Shown here: positions 54,330 through 63,918 of the stretch, one piece after another
Numbering within the stretch: position 1 is the stretch's first letter
Layout: each line of letters starts with the position of its first letter
Source: Blastococcus sp. CPCC 205250
GTDB taxonomy: Bacteria > Actinomycetota > Actinomycetes > Mycobacteriales > Geodermatophilaceae
Direction of reading: 5' to 3'
DNA: 64,000 nt
Assembly (NCBI RefSeq): GCF_019799925.1
Contig: NZ_JABGCG010000002.1
Span: 434,001 to 498,000 of the forward strand
Made by a program: the position numbers and the translations under genes
The notes under the pieces: model-generated
Database searches by the model: none
What the model was told of the DNA's origin: nothing
What the model saw: only the letters and a program-made list of their open reading frames with translations

Positions 54330-56417
54330 GTGCACGGAGACGACGGCGTGGCGAGGTCTGCCCAACGCGACCTCTTGGCGACGGTCCCCGACGCCGTCTA
54401 CCACCTCGACCGCGACTGGCGGATCACCTATCTGAACGCGGCCGTCGAGGAGCTCGTCCTGCGTCGCGCCGAGGACCTGCTCGGCCGGGGCCTGTTCGAG
54501 GCCTTCCCCGCGCTGCGCGGCAGCGAGCTGGAGCGGCAGCTGTCCGCGGTGCTCGACGACGGGGAGCCGCGCAGCTTCGAGTTCCTGTACGAGCCGGTGG
54601 ACCGCTGGTTCGAGGTGCGCGCCTTCGCCGACCCGCTGGGCCTGTCGGTGTTCTTCCGCGACGTCGAGAGCGAGCGCCGCGTCCGCGACGAGCAGGCCGC
54701 GGAGATCCGCCGGCTGAGCGACGTGCTGGACGCGCTCCCGCCGCCCACCGTCCTGCTCGACGCGGACGGGCGGATCCTCACGGTCAACCGGGTCTGGGAG
54801 CAGCAGGCCGCGCACGCGAGCTCGGTCGGGCTGCGCCCGGGCGAGCTGGGCCGGGACTACCTGACCGTGATGGCGCAGGGCCTGTCGCCCACGGACCTGC
54901 GCGAGATCTCCGCCGGCCTCGCCGACCTGCGCGAGGGCACGGTCGGCACCTTCGCCTACGACTACGTCTTCCCCCTCGACGGGGAGCGGATGTGGTTCCG
55001 GATGCAGGCCGCCCGCGTCGAGGGGACCGGCCAGGTGGTGGTCACCCACACCGACGTCACCGAGCGGGTGCGCAACCTCGAGGAGCTGGCCTGGCGGGCC
55101 ACCCACGACGACCTCACCGAGCTGCCCAACCGCGGCCGGCTCCTCGAGCTGACCGGCGAGTCGCTGGCGCACGACCCGGAGCGCACCGCGCTGCTGTTCC
55201 TGGACCTGGACGGGTTCAAGACGGTCAACGACTCCCTCGGCCACGAGGTCGGCGACCAGCTGCTGCGCGAGGTCGGCGCCCGGCTGGCCCGCCAGGTGCG
55301 ACCCGACGACGCCGTCGGCCGGCTGGGCGGGGACCAGTTCCTCGTCCTCGCGCGGGAGTGCGACCTGTCCGAGGCGGCCGCGCTGGCCTTCCGGCTGCAG
55401 CAGTCGTTCGCCCGGCCGTTCGTCGGCGAGGGCATCTCGGTGCCGCTGTCGGCCAGCATCGGCGTCGCCGTCGGCCAACCCGGGCAACGGCAGGCCCACC
55501 AGCTGCTCAGCGACGCCGACGCGGCGGCCTACGCCGCCAAGGGCTCGGGCCGCGACCGGATCCACCTGTTCTCCCCGGGGCTGCGGGACGCCGCGCGCTG
55601 GCGGCTGGAGGTGGCCAACGCCCTGCGCGACGGCGCGCTGGACCAGCTCGTCGTCCACTACCAGCCCGTGGTGCGCGTGGACACCGGCGCCATCGACGGC
55701 GTGGAGGCGCTGCTGCGCTGGCAGCACCCCGAGCGCGGGCTGCTCAGCCCCGACGCCTTCCTCGCGGTCGCCGAGGAGACCGGCCAGCTGATCCCGATCA
55801 CCCGGTGGCTGCTGGGGGAGACGACGCGGCAGTGCGCCGAGTGGGCCGAGCAGGGCCTGGACCTGCGGATGTCGGTGAACATCAGCGCGCGGCACTTCTC
55901 CGCCGAGACCCTGGTGCGCGACGTGCGGGTGGCGCTGCACGACTCGGGCCTCGCGCCGGAGCAACTCGTGCTGGAGCTGACCGAGACGAGCGTCGCCGAG
56001 GACCCGACGCGCGCCGAGGACCAGCTCTCGGTCCTGCGCAACTCCGGCGTCCGGGTCGCGATCGACGACTTCGGCACCGGCTGGTCCTCCCTGGCCCAGC
56101 TCATGGCGCTGCCGATCGGGACGCTGAAGATCGACCGGTCACTGCTGATCGCCGCCCAGCGGATGACCGCCGGGGGCACCGGCGCGGTGCTGGCGGCGAT
56201 CGTCGCGCTCACCCGCACCCTGGGCATCCGGTCGGTCGCCGAGGGCGTGGAGACCCCGGAGCACCTGGCGATGGTGCGCGAGGCCGGCTGCGACCTGGCC
56301 CAGGGCTACCTGCTGGCCCGGCCCATGCCGGCGAACGAGGTCTGGCGGTGGGCGGGCCGGGTGCGGGCCGCCGGCGGCGACTCCTGCGCGCTGGCGCTCG
56401 CGGGGTCCCTGCGCTGA
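54330..56417 (+). CDS. PAS-PAS-GGDEF-EAL protein, probable c-di-GMP phosphodiesterase
   Basis: A 695-residue cytoplasmic protein. Two PAS-like sensor domains (about 10-110 and 125-245) precede a GGDEF domain (about 255-415) and an EAL domain (about 430-680). The GGDEF motif is RLGGDQF near residue 331: the catalytic Glu is Gln, so cyclase activity is doubtful, although the RxxD I-site (RPDD) is kept. The EAL side has all key residues: EALLRW near 457, NISARHF, ELTET, DDFGTG, KIDRS and AEGVET. It should therefore degrade c-di-GMP. The start GTG follows AGAAGGAAG. Confidence 0.9.
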   Translation: MHGDDGVARSAQRDLLATVPDAVYHLDRDWRITYLNAAVEELVLRRAEDLLGRGLFEAFPALRGSELERQLSAVLDDGEPRSFEFLYEPVDRWFEVRAFADPLGLSVFFRDVESERRVRDEQAAEIRRLSDVLDALPPPTVLLDADGRILTVNRVWEQQAAHASSVGLRPGELGRDYLTVMAQGLSPTDLREISAGLADLREGTVGTFAYDYVFPLDGERMWFRMQAARVEGTGQVVVTHTDVTERVRNLEELAWRATHDDLTELPNRGRLLELTGESLAHDPERTALLFLDLDGFKTVNDSLGHEVGDQLLREVGARLARQVRPDDAVGRLGGDQFLVLARECDLSEAAALAFRLQQSFARPFVGEGISVPLSASIGVAVGQPGQRQAHQLLSDADAAAYAAKGSGRDRIHLFSPGLRDAARWRLEVANALRDGALDQLVVHYQPVVRVDTGAIDGVEALLRWQHPERGLLSPDAFLAVAEETGQLIPITRWLLGETTRQCAEWAEQGLDLRMSVNISARHFSAETLVRDVRVALHDSGLAPEQLVLELTETSVAEDPTRAEDQLSVLRNSGVRVAIDDFGTGWSSLAQLMALPIGTLKIDRSLLIAAQRMTAGGTGAVLAAIVALTRTLGIRSVAEGVETPEHLAMVREAGCDLAQGYLLARPMPANEVWRWAGRVRAAGGDSCALALAGSLR

Positions 56418-56533
56418 GCGCCCCGCGGCAGCGGCGGCGCGCGCGGTCGTCGGGCGGTCCGCCGGACGCGGCGCAGGTCTCCGCCGCCGTCCCGGCGGAG
56501 ACGGCCGGAGTGGCCGCGGGGCACACTGCCCCC

Positions 56534-57223
56534 GTGACCGATCTCCACGAGCCGGCGACCGCACCGGGCAGCGAGGTCCCGGACGGTCGGCCCCGCCCGG
56601 CCCTGGACCTGCTCATCTGGGACGCGCCGAACATCGACATGACCCTGTCGACGGTGATCGGCGCCCGGCCGACCGCGGCGTCCCGCCCGCGCTTCGACGC
56701 GATCGCCGCCTGGTTCGTGGACGCCGCCGGCGACCCCGGCGCACCGGACGCGCCCGACGTCGAGGCCTGCGTCTTCGCCAACATCCCGCCGGTGGTCGGG
56801 AGCATGCGCGGCTGGGTGGAGGCCCTGCGCGGCTTCGGGTACGCGGTGTTCGCCCGGCCCAAGACCCAGCCGGACGACGACATCGACCAGGACATGCTCG
56901 ACCACATCGACGTCCGCGCGCACAGCCACCGGCTGCGCCGGCTGGTCGTGTTCTCCGGGGACGGCCGCAACTTCGCCGAGCCGCTGGAGGAGCTCTCCCG
57001 CACCGGCACGCAGGTCGTCGTGGTGGCCTTCAGCGAGGTCGCCGGCTACGCGATCGGCTCGGAGCTGATCGAGTTCATCGACATCGAGGACGTGCCGGGC
57101 GCCTTCGCCGTCCCGCTGGACCGGGTGCGGCTGGACGCGCTGCCGCCGGACGGTGCCTGGCTGCGGCCGACCAAGGGCCTGCGCGAGTTCGTCACCAGCT
57201 ACACGGCCCGCCGCAGCGGCTGA
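56534..57223 (+). CDS. NYN (PIN-like) domain protein
   Basis: A 229-residue LabA/NYN-domain putative nuclease. Acidic residues fall at LLIWDAPNIDM, DDDIDQDMLDHI and VFSGDGRNFAEPL, the three-Asp pattern of PIN-like RNases. The N-terminal 20 residues are Pro/Asp-rich. A role in RNA processing is inferred from the family. GTG 56534 follows CACACT by 6 nt, a possible leaderless start; a GTG at 56510 is in frame but less likely. Confidence 0.85.
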   Translation: MTDLHEPATAPGSEVPDGRPRPALDLLIWDAPNIDMTLSTVIGARPTAASRPRFDAIAAWFVDAAGDPGAPDAPDVEACVFANIPPVVGSMRGWVEALRGFGYAVFARPKTQPDDDIDQDMLDHIDVRAHSHRLRRLVVFSGDGRNFAEPLEELSRTGTQVVVVAFSEVAGYAIGSELIEFIDIEDVPGAFAVPLDRVRLDALPPDGAWLRPTKGLREFVTSYTARRSG

Positions 57224-57276
57224 CCCGTCACTGCGTCCCCGCTGCTCAGGGCCCCGGAACTGTCGTATCCCGTGCC

Positions 57277-57282
57277 TAGCGT
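57277..57282 (+). promoter_or_regulatory. -10 element for leaderless HNH gene
   Basis: TAGCGT is followed after 6 nt by the ATG at 57289. Confidence 0.55.
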
Positions 57283-57288
57283 GGGGGC

Positions 57289-58938
57289 ATGGCGAGCGGG
57301 CGGCGGTACGCGGTCGGGGTGACCGTCGTGCCGCTCTCGGCCGGGTCCGAGCCGCCCGAGGCCGCTTCGTGGCGGGAGCCGGAGACGTTGCCGCAGATGC
57401 TGCCGTCCGGCCGGACGGCAGCGGAGAACGCGGCCCTGCTGCGGCAGATCACCGCGGCGGAGTCGATGCTGGCCGGGCTGCGCGTGCAGGCGGTGGTGGA
57501 GCTGGCCGCGGCCCGCCCGGACACCGCCGACCGCCGGGTGGGCCGGCGCGCGGAGGTCGAGGAGCCCGGGCCGGGGGAGCTGCCAGGGGTGAGCGAGTTC
57601 TTCGCCGACGAGCTGGCCCTGGTGCTGTCCTGCTCCAGGACCGCGGCGAGCACGCTGGCCGACGAGTGCGCGGCGCTGGCGGAGCGGCTGCCGGCCACCC
57701 TCGCCGCGCTGGACGCCGGCACGCTGGACTGGCCGCGGGCGCGGGCCATCGCCGGCGAGCTGGGCTGGAAGGCCCGGGCCGTCGACCCGGCCGTGGTCGC
57801 CGAGGTCGAGGCCGCGGTCCTGCCCGAGGCCCGCCACCTGTCGATCCGCCAGCTCGTCGCCGCGGTGCGCCGCGAGCTCGCCGCCCGGGACGCGGCGGCT
57901 TCCGACCGCCGGCGAGCCGATGCCGAGCGGAACTGCGACGTGACCGTGCGGCCGATCGGGGACGGGGTCAGCGAACTCGTCGCCCGGATGCCGCACGAGC
58001 TGGCCGAGGCCTGCCGCCGCGCGGTCGACTCCGACGCGTGGGGGGCGAAGCGTGACGGTGACGACCGGCCGCTGGGGGTCCTGAGGACCGGGGCGCTGGC
58101 CGACCGGGTGCTGCAGTCCTGGGACGAGCCGCGGCCGTCGGTCACGGCGAGCATCACCGTCGACGTGCCACTGACCGCCCTCGCCGCCGACTGGTCCGGT
58201 GCCGAGGGCGGCCCGGCGCCGGTCGCCTTCCGGCCAGGTGCCCGCCCGGCGCCGACGGCGGAGGTGGACGGGGAGCCGGTCACCGCCGCCCACGTCCGCC
58301 GGCTGCTGGCCCAGCTCGACGCGATCGGCCTGCGGGCTCCGGCCGGCGGCAGCCTGCGGTACGCGATCACCGACGACGCCGGGGGGCTGCTCGCCGTCGC
58401 CACCGACCGCGAGCTGCGCGCCGCCGCCCGCCGCGGCTGCCGCACCCACCCGGCCGGGGGTGGCGCCGACCCCGACGGGGTCTGCCGGTGCCCGGTGCTC
58501 GAGGTGCCCGGCCCGGTCGACCGCTACCGGCCGACCCCGGGCCAGGTCCGCTACCTGCACACCCGCGACCGCACCTGCCGCCACCCCGGCTGCGCCAACC
58601 GGGCGGTGTGGGCCGACGCCGACCACGTCGTCGCGCACGCGCTGGGCGGGGAGACGCGCTGCGAGAACCTGTGCTGCCTGTGCCGGCGCCACCATCGGGT
58701 CAAGACGCACGCCCCCGGCTGGATCCACGCGATGGCCCCCGACGGCACCCTCACCGTCACCACCCCCAGCGGCGTCAGCCGGACCAGTCACCCGTACCGC
58801 AGGCGACGGGCGGCGACCGCCGGACGCAGCCGCGACCCGGGTCCGCCCCTGCTGTCCCTCACCGCGGCCCGGGTCCTCACCGGCCGGCCCGCTCACCCAC
58901 CCGACCCGCCGGTCGACGACGACCCGCCGCCCTTCTGA
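57289..58938 (+). CDS. DUF222 and HNH endonuclease domain protein
   Basis: A 549-residue protein of the actinobacterial DUF222-HNH family (the 13E12 type of mycobacteria). The DUF222 region (about 40-330) is helical. The C-terminal HNH domain (about 425-475) has CRHPGCANRAVWADADHVVAH in pieces (CRHPGC, DADHVVAHALGG), the ENLCCLCRRHHRVK finger and catalytic His. Such genes occur in many copies per genome and their role is unclear; no mobile-element ends are seen here. It is preceded by a leaderless -10 element. Confidence 0.88.
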   Translation: MASGRRYAVGVTVVPLSAGSEPPEAASWREPETLPQMLPSGRTAAENAALLRQITAAESMLAGLRVQAVVELAAARPDTADRRVGRRAEVEEPGPGELPGVSEFFADELALVLSCSRTAASTLADECAALAERLPATLAALDAGTLDWPRARAIAGELGWKARAVDPAVVAEVEAAVLPEARHLSIRQLVAAVRRELAARDAAASDRRRADAERNCDVTVRPIGDGVSELVARMPHELAEACRRAVDSDAWGAKRDGDDRPLGVLRTGALADRVLQSWDEPRPSVTASITVDVPLTALAADWSGAEGGPAPVAFRPGARPAPTAEVDGEPVTAAHVRRLLAQLDAIGLRAPAGGSLRYAITDDAGGLLAVATDRELRAAARRGCRTHPAGGGADPDGVCRCPVLEVPGPVDRYRPTPGQVRYLHTRDRTCRHPGCANRAVWADADHVVAHALGGETRCENLCCLCRRHHRVKTHAPGWIHAMAPDGTLTVTTPSGVSRTSHPYRRRRAATAGRSRDPGPPLLSLTAARVLTGRPAHPPDPPVDDDPPPF

Positions 58939-59015
58939 CCGCGGCGCCTCACCCCAGCGAGGTGGGCGGGCCCCGGGGCCTCAAGCGGAGTGCGCGGGGG
59001 TGCCGATGGTGGCTC

Positions 59016-60242
59016 GTGCCCGACACCGTCCCCCGCCGCCTCGTCGGCGCGCTGCTCGCCGGCGACCTGCCGGCGGCCGACGGTGCGCGCGGGCCCGATC
59101 CCGACACCGGGGGCGAGGCGGAGGTGGCCGCGGCGATGCAGCGCCGGGCGCGGGTCTCCGGCCTGGTCATCGGCCTGGTGGCCGTCATCGTCTTCCCGGC
59201 CTGGTCGCTGCTCGACTTCTACCTCGAGCCGGCCCTCGCGTCGACCTTCCTCCTGGTGCGCCTGCTCGCCGACGTGCCGATGGTCGGTGTCCTCTGGCTG
59301 CTGTGGCGCTCGGACCTCGGCCGCCGCCGGCCGGAGCTCCTCACCCTCGTCATCCTCGCGTTCGTCCAGCTCTCGGTGTGCTGGATGGTCGCCCTGGTCG
59401 ACAACACCGAGTCCTACGCCGCGGGCCTGCTGCTGGCGATCTACGGCGTCGGCGGCATCCTGGCCGCCCCGGTGCGCTGGTCGGTCGCGCTGGTCACCCT
59501 CACCTGGACCGGCCTGGCCGGCGCGGTCCTCCTCGCGCCCCGCGGCATCCCCCACGTCGACGTCGTCGCGGTGGTCTTCTGGCTGGCCACGGCGACCGTC
59601 GTCGCCACGGTCACCCACGCCGTCCGCCACACGCTCGGCCACTCCGAACTGACCACCCGCGTCAACCTGCTCCGCGAGCGGGAGCGCACCCGCCTGCTGC
59701 TCGACCGCCTCGAGCGGCTCAGCCTCGAGGACCCGCTCACCGGGCTGGCCAACCGCCGCCGCTGGGACGTCGAGCTCGACGTGGCCTGCGCCGAGGCCGG
59801 CGCGAGCGGGCAGCCGGTGGCGGTCGTCGTCATCGACATCGACCACTTCAAGCAGGTCAACGACCGGCACGGCCACGCCGGCGGCGACGCGGCGCTGCGG
59901 GAGGTGGCCCGCCTGTTGATCCGCCGCGTCCGCTCCGGCGACCTGGTGGCCCGCCTGGGCGGCGACGAGCTCGCCGTCCTGATGCCCGGCTCGGACGCCG
60001 ACCGCGCCGTGGAGCTGGCCGAGGCGCTGCGCGTCGCCGTCTCCGGCCTGGTGCCGCCGGGCTTCGACCCCGGCGAGCTGACCCTCTCCCTGGGTGTCGC
60101 CGCCGGGTCCGGGCCGACCCCCACGGAGCTGATGCACCGCGCCGACGAGCGGTTGTACGCCGCCAAGGCCACCCGCAACGCCGTCGGCACGCCCCTGCCC
60201 CGCCCCCGGGCGCCGCACGAGGTGGCCGACGCCCCCCGCTGA
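59016..60242 (+). CDS. Membrane GGDEF protein (probable diguanylate cyclase)
   Basis: A 408-residue protein. Five or six membrane helices (about 48-215) precede a short coiled linker and a C-terminal GGDEF domain (about 235-395). The active-site motif is RLGGDEL near residue 315 (Phe to Leu), with DIDHFKQVNDRHGH intact and an RxxD I-site (RSGD) five residues before the motif. It therefore probably makes c-di-GMP and is product-inhibited. GTG 59016 is the best start although the ribosome site is weak. A PilZ gene follows. Confidence 0.88.
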   Translation: MPDTVPRRLVGALLAGDLPAADGARGPDPDTGGEAEVAAAMQRRARVSGLVIGLVAVIVFPAWSLLDFYLEPALASTFLLVRLLADVPMVGVLWLLWRSDLGRRRPELLTLVILAFVQLSVCWMVALVDNTESYAAGLLLAIYGVGGILAAPVRWSVALVTLTWTGLAGAVLLAPRGIPHVDVVAVVFWLATATVVATVTHAVRHTLGHSELTTRVNLLRERERTRLLLDRLERLSLEDPLTGLANRRRWDVELDVACAEAGASGQPVAVVVIDIDHFKQVNDRHGHAGGDAALREVARLLIRRVRSGDLVARLGGDELAVLMPGSDADRAVELAEALRVAVSGLVPPGFDPGELTLSLGVAAGSGPTPTELMHRADERLYAAKATRNAVGTPLPRPRAPHEVADAPR

Positions 60243-60339
60243 CCCTCCGGGGTGACACCCCCTCCCGGCCGGCGGCCGGAACCGTTCCGCGACGGATACG
60301 GTCGCTCCCTCGCACCACCCGGCACCACAGGAAGCAGAC

Positions 60340-60978
60340 ATGAGCGATCCCGGCGACGACCACCCCGTGGTCGACAGCGCCACCGACGTGACGTCGGTCC
60401 TGCGCGGGCTCGCGGTCAACGCGCGGGTGGAGACGTCCGGCCCCGACGCCCTCGTCGTCCGCCCCTCGGTGGGGGACTTCGTCGGGCAGGACGTCGTCGC
60501 CGTCGGCGAGGAGGTCGAGGTCTTCTGGCAGGGCCGGGCCGGCGGCCGGGCGCTGCGGGCGGTCGTGACCCGCGTCGAGTACGGCGCCGTCCCCCGCTGG
60601 TACCTGTCGGTCTGCGCGCCCGCAGTCGACCGCCAGCGCCGCATCGCCGTGCGCTGCCGCGTCGGCCTCCCGGTGACGGTCACGCTCAACGGCGTCGACC
60701 TCGCCGGGGAGTCCCGCGACGTCAGCGAGGCCGGCCTGCGGGTCGTGGTCGAGGGCTACGGCGCCGCGCCGGACCCCGGCACCGTGCTCGGGGTGACCGT
60801 GCACCTGGAGGACGGCGTCGCCTGGTACCGCAGCGAGGTCGCCCGGGTGCAGACCCGCGGCCCCGACTGGCTGATGAGCCTGCGCTTCGTCGACCCCGCC
60901 GAGCGCGACCAGGACCGGCTGCGCCGCCGGGTCTTCCAGGCCCTGCGCGAGGAACGCGCCCGCGTCGCCGTCGACTGA
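60340..60978 (+). CDS. PilZ domain protein, likely c-di-GMP receptor
   Basis: A 212-residue protein. An N-terminal YcgR-like beta domain (about 20-92) precedes the PilZ domain (about 95-205) with the c-di-GMP motifs RQRRIAVR (RxxxR, about 97-104) and DVSEAG (D/NxSxxG, about 127-132). It should act as an effector for the neighbouring cyclase. TACGGT at 60297-60302 and AGGAAG before the ATG suggest its own promoter and leadered translation. Confidence 0.9.
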   Translation: MSDPGDDHPVVDSATDVTSVLRGLAVNARVETSGPDALVVRPSVGDFVGQDVVAVGEEVEVFWQGRAGGRALRAVVTRVEYGAVPRWYLSVCAPAVDRQRRIAVRCRVGLPVTVTLNGVDLAGESRDVSEAGLRVVVEGYGAAPDPGTVLGVTVHLEDGVAWYRSEVARVQTRGPDWLMSLRFVDPAERDQDRLRRRVFQALREERARVAVD

Positions 60979-61005
60979 GGCCGCTGCCCCGACGGTGCCG
61001 CGGGG

Positions 61006-61797
61006 TCACCGGGACAGGACCGTCGGCACGCCGGCCGGCAGCCACCGGAACCGCGTGCGGATGTCCGGCGGCACCGCCGCGAGCTCCCGCTCCACGGCGG
61101 CGCGGCCCTGCCGGAAGTGGCTCCACCCCTCGTAGTGCACCGGGACGACGACCCGCGCCCCCACCAGCCGGCTGACCTCCACCGCCTCCCGGCCGGTCAT
61201 CGAGTACCGCACCGGGCCCGTGACCGGGAACCGGACGCCGCCCAGGTGCAGCACGGCGGTGTCGACCCGCAGCCGGTCGGCGACCTGCCGCACCCCGTCG
61301 AACAGGACGGTGTCGCCGGAGATCCACAGGACGTCGTCGTCCTCCCCGGCGCGCCGGACGGCGAAGCCGACGACGTCCCCGACCAGCGGCCGGCTCAGCG
61401 GCGGCCCGTGACGGGCCGGCGTGGCCGTCACCTCGACCGGCGGCCGGCCCGCGCCCTCCAGCACCGTCGTCCCCCACGGCCGCAGGCCGCGCGCCGCGCC
61501 CCCGAGTCGCGCGGCGCCGGACACGGTCGTGACCACCACCGGCACCGAGGCCAGCAGCTCCCGGCCCGCGTCGTCGAGGTTGTCGGCGTGGTGGTCGTGG
61601 CTCAGCAGCACCGCGTCGACCGGGAGCAGGTCGTCGGCGGGGACCGCCGGGCCGCGGACCTTGCGCGAACCGGTCCCCCAGCCGAACGCGTAGTGCCGGC
61701 CGGGTGCGTCGAAGGTCGGGTCGGTGAGCAGCCGCCACCCGGCGACCTCGACCAGCACGGTCGGGCCGCCGACGTGGGTCAGCCGCAGTCCCGTCAC
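61006..61797 (-). CDS. Metallo-beta-lactamase-fold hydrolase (UlaG-like)
   Basis: A 263-residue hydrolase. The metal site is LLSHDHHADNLDD (HxHxDN variant), with ISGDTVLF and VPVHYEGWSHF supplying later ligands. The HDHHADN pattern is typical of the long UlaG/NAPE-PLD-like MBL branch. The substrate is unknown. GTG 61797 is chosen because the alpha/beta hydrolase gene ends at 61808; an extension to 61839 would run into that gene. It is downstream of that hydrolase on the same strand. Confidence 0.85.
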   Translation of the reverse strand: MTGLRLTHVGGPTVLVEVAGWRLLTDPTFDAPGRHYAFGWGTGSRKVRGPAVPADDLLPVDAVLLSHDHHADNLDDAGRELLASVPVVVTTVSGAARLGGAARGLRPWGTTVLEGAGRPPVEVTATPARHGPPLSRPLVGDVVGFAVRRAGEDDDVLWISGDTVLFDGVRQVADRLRVDTAVLHLGGVRFPVTGPVRYSMTGREAVEVSRLVGARVVVPVHYEGWSHFRQGRAAVERELAAVPPDIRTRFRWLPAGVPTVLSR

Positions 61798-61807
61798 GGC
61801 GCCGGTC

Positions 61808-62644
61808 TCACTGCGCCCCGGCGACCTGTGCCCGCGCACCCGGCGCGTGCGCGAGCGCCCAGTCCAGGACGTCGTCGGCGATCTGCCGCCAGCCCGGCTG
61901 CGCCGGGAGCAGGTGGGCGAACCCGGGGTACTCGCGCACCTCGGTGACGGTGTCCCCGCGGTAGTGCCGGGCGTTCGACCGCTGGACGCTCGGCGGCATG
62001 ATGTGGTCCTCGCCGCCGGACACGAACAGCAGCGGCGGCCGTGCCGCGTTGGCGTAGTCCACGGCGATGTCCTGCGGCCCCGGCATGAGGTTGGCCAGCA
62101 CGGAGTTCCACAGGATCCGCCCCGACGCCGGCACGTGGTAGCGCTGGTACAGCCGCCTCGACTCGTCCTCGTCGAAGGTGTTGGTGAAGGCGTAGTGCCA
62201 CTGCTCCTCGGTCAGGCCGACCGCCCGGTGCCGGTTCGCCGGGTTCTTCAGCACCGCCCACGTGGAGCGGATCTGCGACAGCGGGGTGACGTGCACCCCC
62301 TCGGTCGGCGCGGAGTTCATCGCCACCCCGACCGCACCGAGGCCGCGGTCGAGCAGCACCTGCACCCAGGCGCCGCCGGCCGAGTGCCCGATGAGCACCG
62401 GCGGCCGGTCCAGCTCCCGGACGACGGCCTCCAGGTGCGCGACGAGGGCGGGGGCGGTGAGGTCCGCGATCGGCGTCGGGTCGGCGTTCAGCGCCTCCAC
62501 CTCCGCCTCGAACCCCGGGTAGGCGGGGGTGAGCACGCGGAACCCGCGGCTCTCGTAGTGCGTCTTCCACTCCTCCCAGCTGCGGGGGGTCACCCAGAAG
62601 CCGTGGACGAGGACGATGGTGTCCGGCGCGGCGGGCGTGGTCAT
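61808..62644 (-). CDS. Alpha/beta hydrolase
   Basis: A 278-residue serine hydrolase. The oxyanion region is LVHGFWVTPRSWEEW, the nucleophile elbow is GHSAGGAW (about 97-104), and the acid and His are in SGGEDHIMP and GFAHLL. A typical size for the superfamily; it could be an esterase or lactonase. GAGGAG precedes the ATG. It is divergent from the AraC gene across a 261-bp region with inverted repeats, so AraC may control it. Confidence 0.87.
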   Translation of the reverse strand: MTTPAAPDTIVLVHGFWVTPRSWEEWKTHYESRGFRVLTPAYPGFEAEVEALNADPTPIADLTAPALVAHLEAVVRELDRPPVLIGHSAGGAWVQVLLDRGLGAVGVAMNSAPTEGVHVTPLSQIRSTWAVLKNPANRHRAVGLTEEQWHYAFTNTFDEDESRRLYQRYHVPASGRILWNSVLANLMPGPQDIAVDYANAARPPLLFVSGGEDHIMPPSVQRSNARHYRGDTVTEVREYPGFAHLLPAQPGWRQIADDVLDWALAHAPGARAQVAGAQ

Positions 62645-62736
62645 GGCGGGTCTCCTCTGCGGCGGGCGGCGGGTACCGGGGCAGGGGCTGCCCCGGGACG
62701 GCGGCAGCCTCGCAGCGGAGGGGACGGCGGGATGGA

Positions 62737-62775
62737 CGGTGCGTGCCCGCCTGTGGTCCCTGCGTGCACGCACCG
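62737..62775. promoter_or_regulatory. Inverted repeat between hydrolase and AraC genes
   Basis: CGGTGCGTGC (62737-62746) and GCACGCACCG (62766-62775) are perfect 10-bp arms 19 nt apart. TGCGTGCACGCA (62761-62772) is itself a palindrome. A candidate AraC-family operator for the divergent pair. Confidence 0.5.
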
Positions 62776-62905
62776 GTTGCGGAACCGATCCGTCGGTCCC
62801 GGCACCTTCCTGGCACGGCCGGGCTCTGCCACGCTCGGACCCGTCGACGGGGGGTCGTCCGCGCCGGAGCCACGGGGCCCGGCACCGCACGGAGCAGGAC
62901 CGCCG

Positions 62906-63889
62906 ATGCTGTTGTTCGACACCGCGCCGCTCGGGCGCGCCGACCGTGCGGAGGCCTTCCGCGTCGTCATGCAGGAGGCGGCCTCGCCGTGCCGCATCGA
63001 GCACCGCGAGGAGCCGGAGCTCATGCGGGCGCGGATCGCGCTCTGGTCCTACGGGCGGGCGGCGCTGCTCAGCACCGATGCGTCGCGCTTCGGCCTGGTC
63101 CGGACGGCCCGGCACACCCGGGCCGGCGGCGAGCCGACGCTGTCGCTGGCCTTCCAGTGCCGCGGCCGGGGGGAGTTCGGCCAGCACGGCCACCAGCAGG
63201 TCGTCCAGGGGAGGGAGCTGATGCTCGTGGACACGACGGCGCCGTACACCTTCGCGTGCGCCACCGGCGGGGGCTCCCGGGCCCTCCAGGTGCCCCTGGA
63301 CCAGCTGGGCCTGCCCGCGGACCTCGTGCGCCGCGCGGCGCCGCGGCTGCGGGCCAGCCCGCTGCACGACCTCGTCCGCGCCCACCTGGAGTGGCTGGCC
63401 GACGCGGCCCCCGAGCTGTCGGCGGACCCGGGGGCCGCCGCGCTGGGGACCGCCACGGTCGAGCTGGTCCGGGCGCTGGTGGTGTCGGCGGCCGGCGACG
63501 ACCCCCGGCGGGCCGACGTCCGGGAGGAGACGCTGCTCTCCCGCGTGCGCGCCCACGTCCGGCAGCACCTGTCGGACCCGGGCCTCACGCCGAGGACGAT
63601 CGCCGCCGCGCACAACGTGTCGGTGCGCCAGCTCTACAAGGCCTGCGCCGCGGCCGGCTGGAGCCTCGAGCAGTGGGTGATCGAGCAGCGCCTGGAGGAC
63701 GCCCGGGCCCGCCTCACCTCGCCGGCGGGGCTGCGCCGCTCGATCGGCGCGACCGCGCGCGCCTGCGGCTTCGCCGACCCCAGCCACTTCACCCGGCGCT
63801 TCCGCCAGGCGTACGGGATGACGCCGCGGGAGTGGCAGCGGGCGGCGACCGCCGCGGGAGGTCCCCCGGACGGCTCCGGGCAGGGGTAG
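62906..63889 (+). CDS. AraC family transcriptional regulator
   Basis: A 327-residue activator. The N-terminal AraC_binding_2-like domain (about 30-170; QEAASPCRI, LAFQCRGRGEF) matches the group that regulates aromatic or amine catabolism. The C-terminal double helix-turn-helix (about 225-315) has AAAHNVSVRQLYKAC, then GFADPSHFTRRFRQAYGMTPREW in part (FADPSHFTRRFRQAY). The ATG has GGAG/AGGA upstream. It is divergent from the alpha/beta hydrolase. Confidence 0.9.
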   Translation: MLLFDTAPLGRADRAEAFRVVMQEAASPCRIEHREEPELMRARIALWSYGRAALLSTDASRFGLVRTARHTRAGGEPTLSLAFQCRGRGEFGQHGHQQVVQGRELMLVDTTAPYTFACATGGGSRALQVPLDQLGLPADLVRRAAPRLRASPLHDLVRAHLEWLADAAPELSADPGAAALGTATVELVRALVVSAAGDDPRRADVREETLLSRVRAHVRQHLSDPGLTPRTIAAAHNVSVRQLYKACAAAGWSLEQWVIEQRLEDARARLTSPAGLRRSIGATARACGFADPSHFTRRFRQAYGMTPREWQRAATAAGGPPDGSGQG

Positions 63890-63918
63890 CGGCCCGGCGT
63901 TCGGGGCACTCCGGCCAG

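Noticed and set aside
54215..57223. A 1002-residue version of the NYN protein
   Set aside because: The upstream part is a shadow of the PAS-GGDEF-EAL gene in another frame.
57289..58938. DUF222-HNH gene as part of a mobile element
   Set aside because: No inverted repeats, target duplications, integrase or group I/II intron features flank it.
62268..62280. Another CACGTG-containing site (CCCACGTGGAG) as a third parS
   Set aside because: The arms do not match: only the inner eight bases are shared and the palindrome breaks immediately outside.
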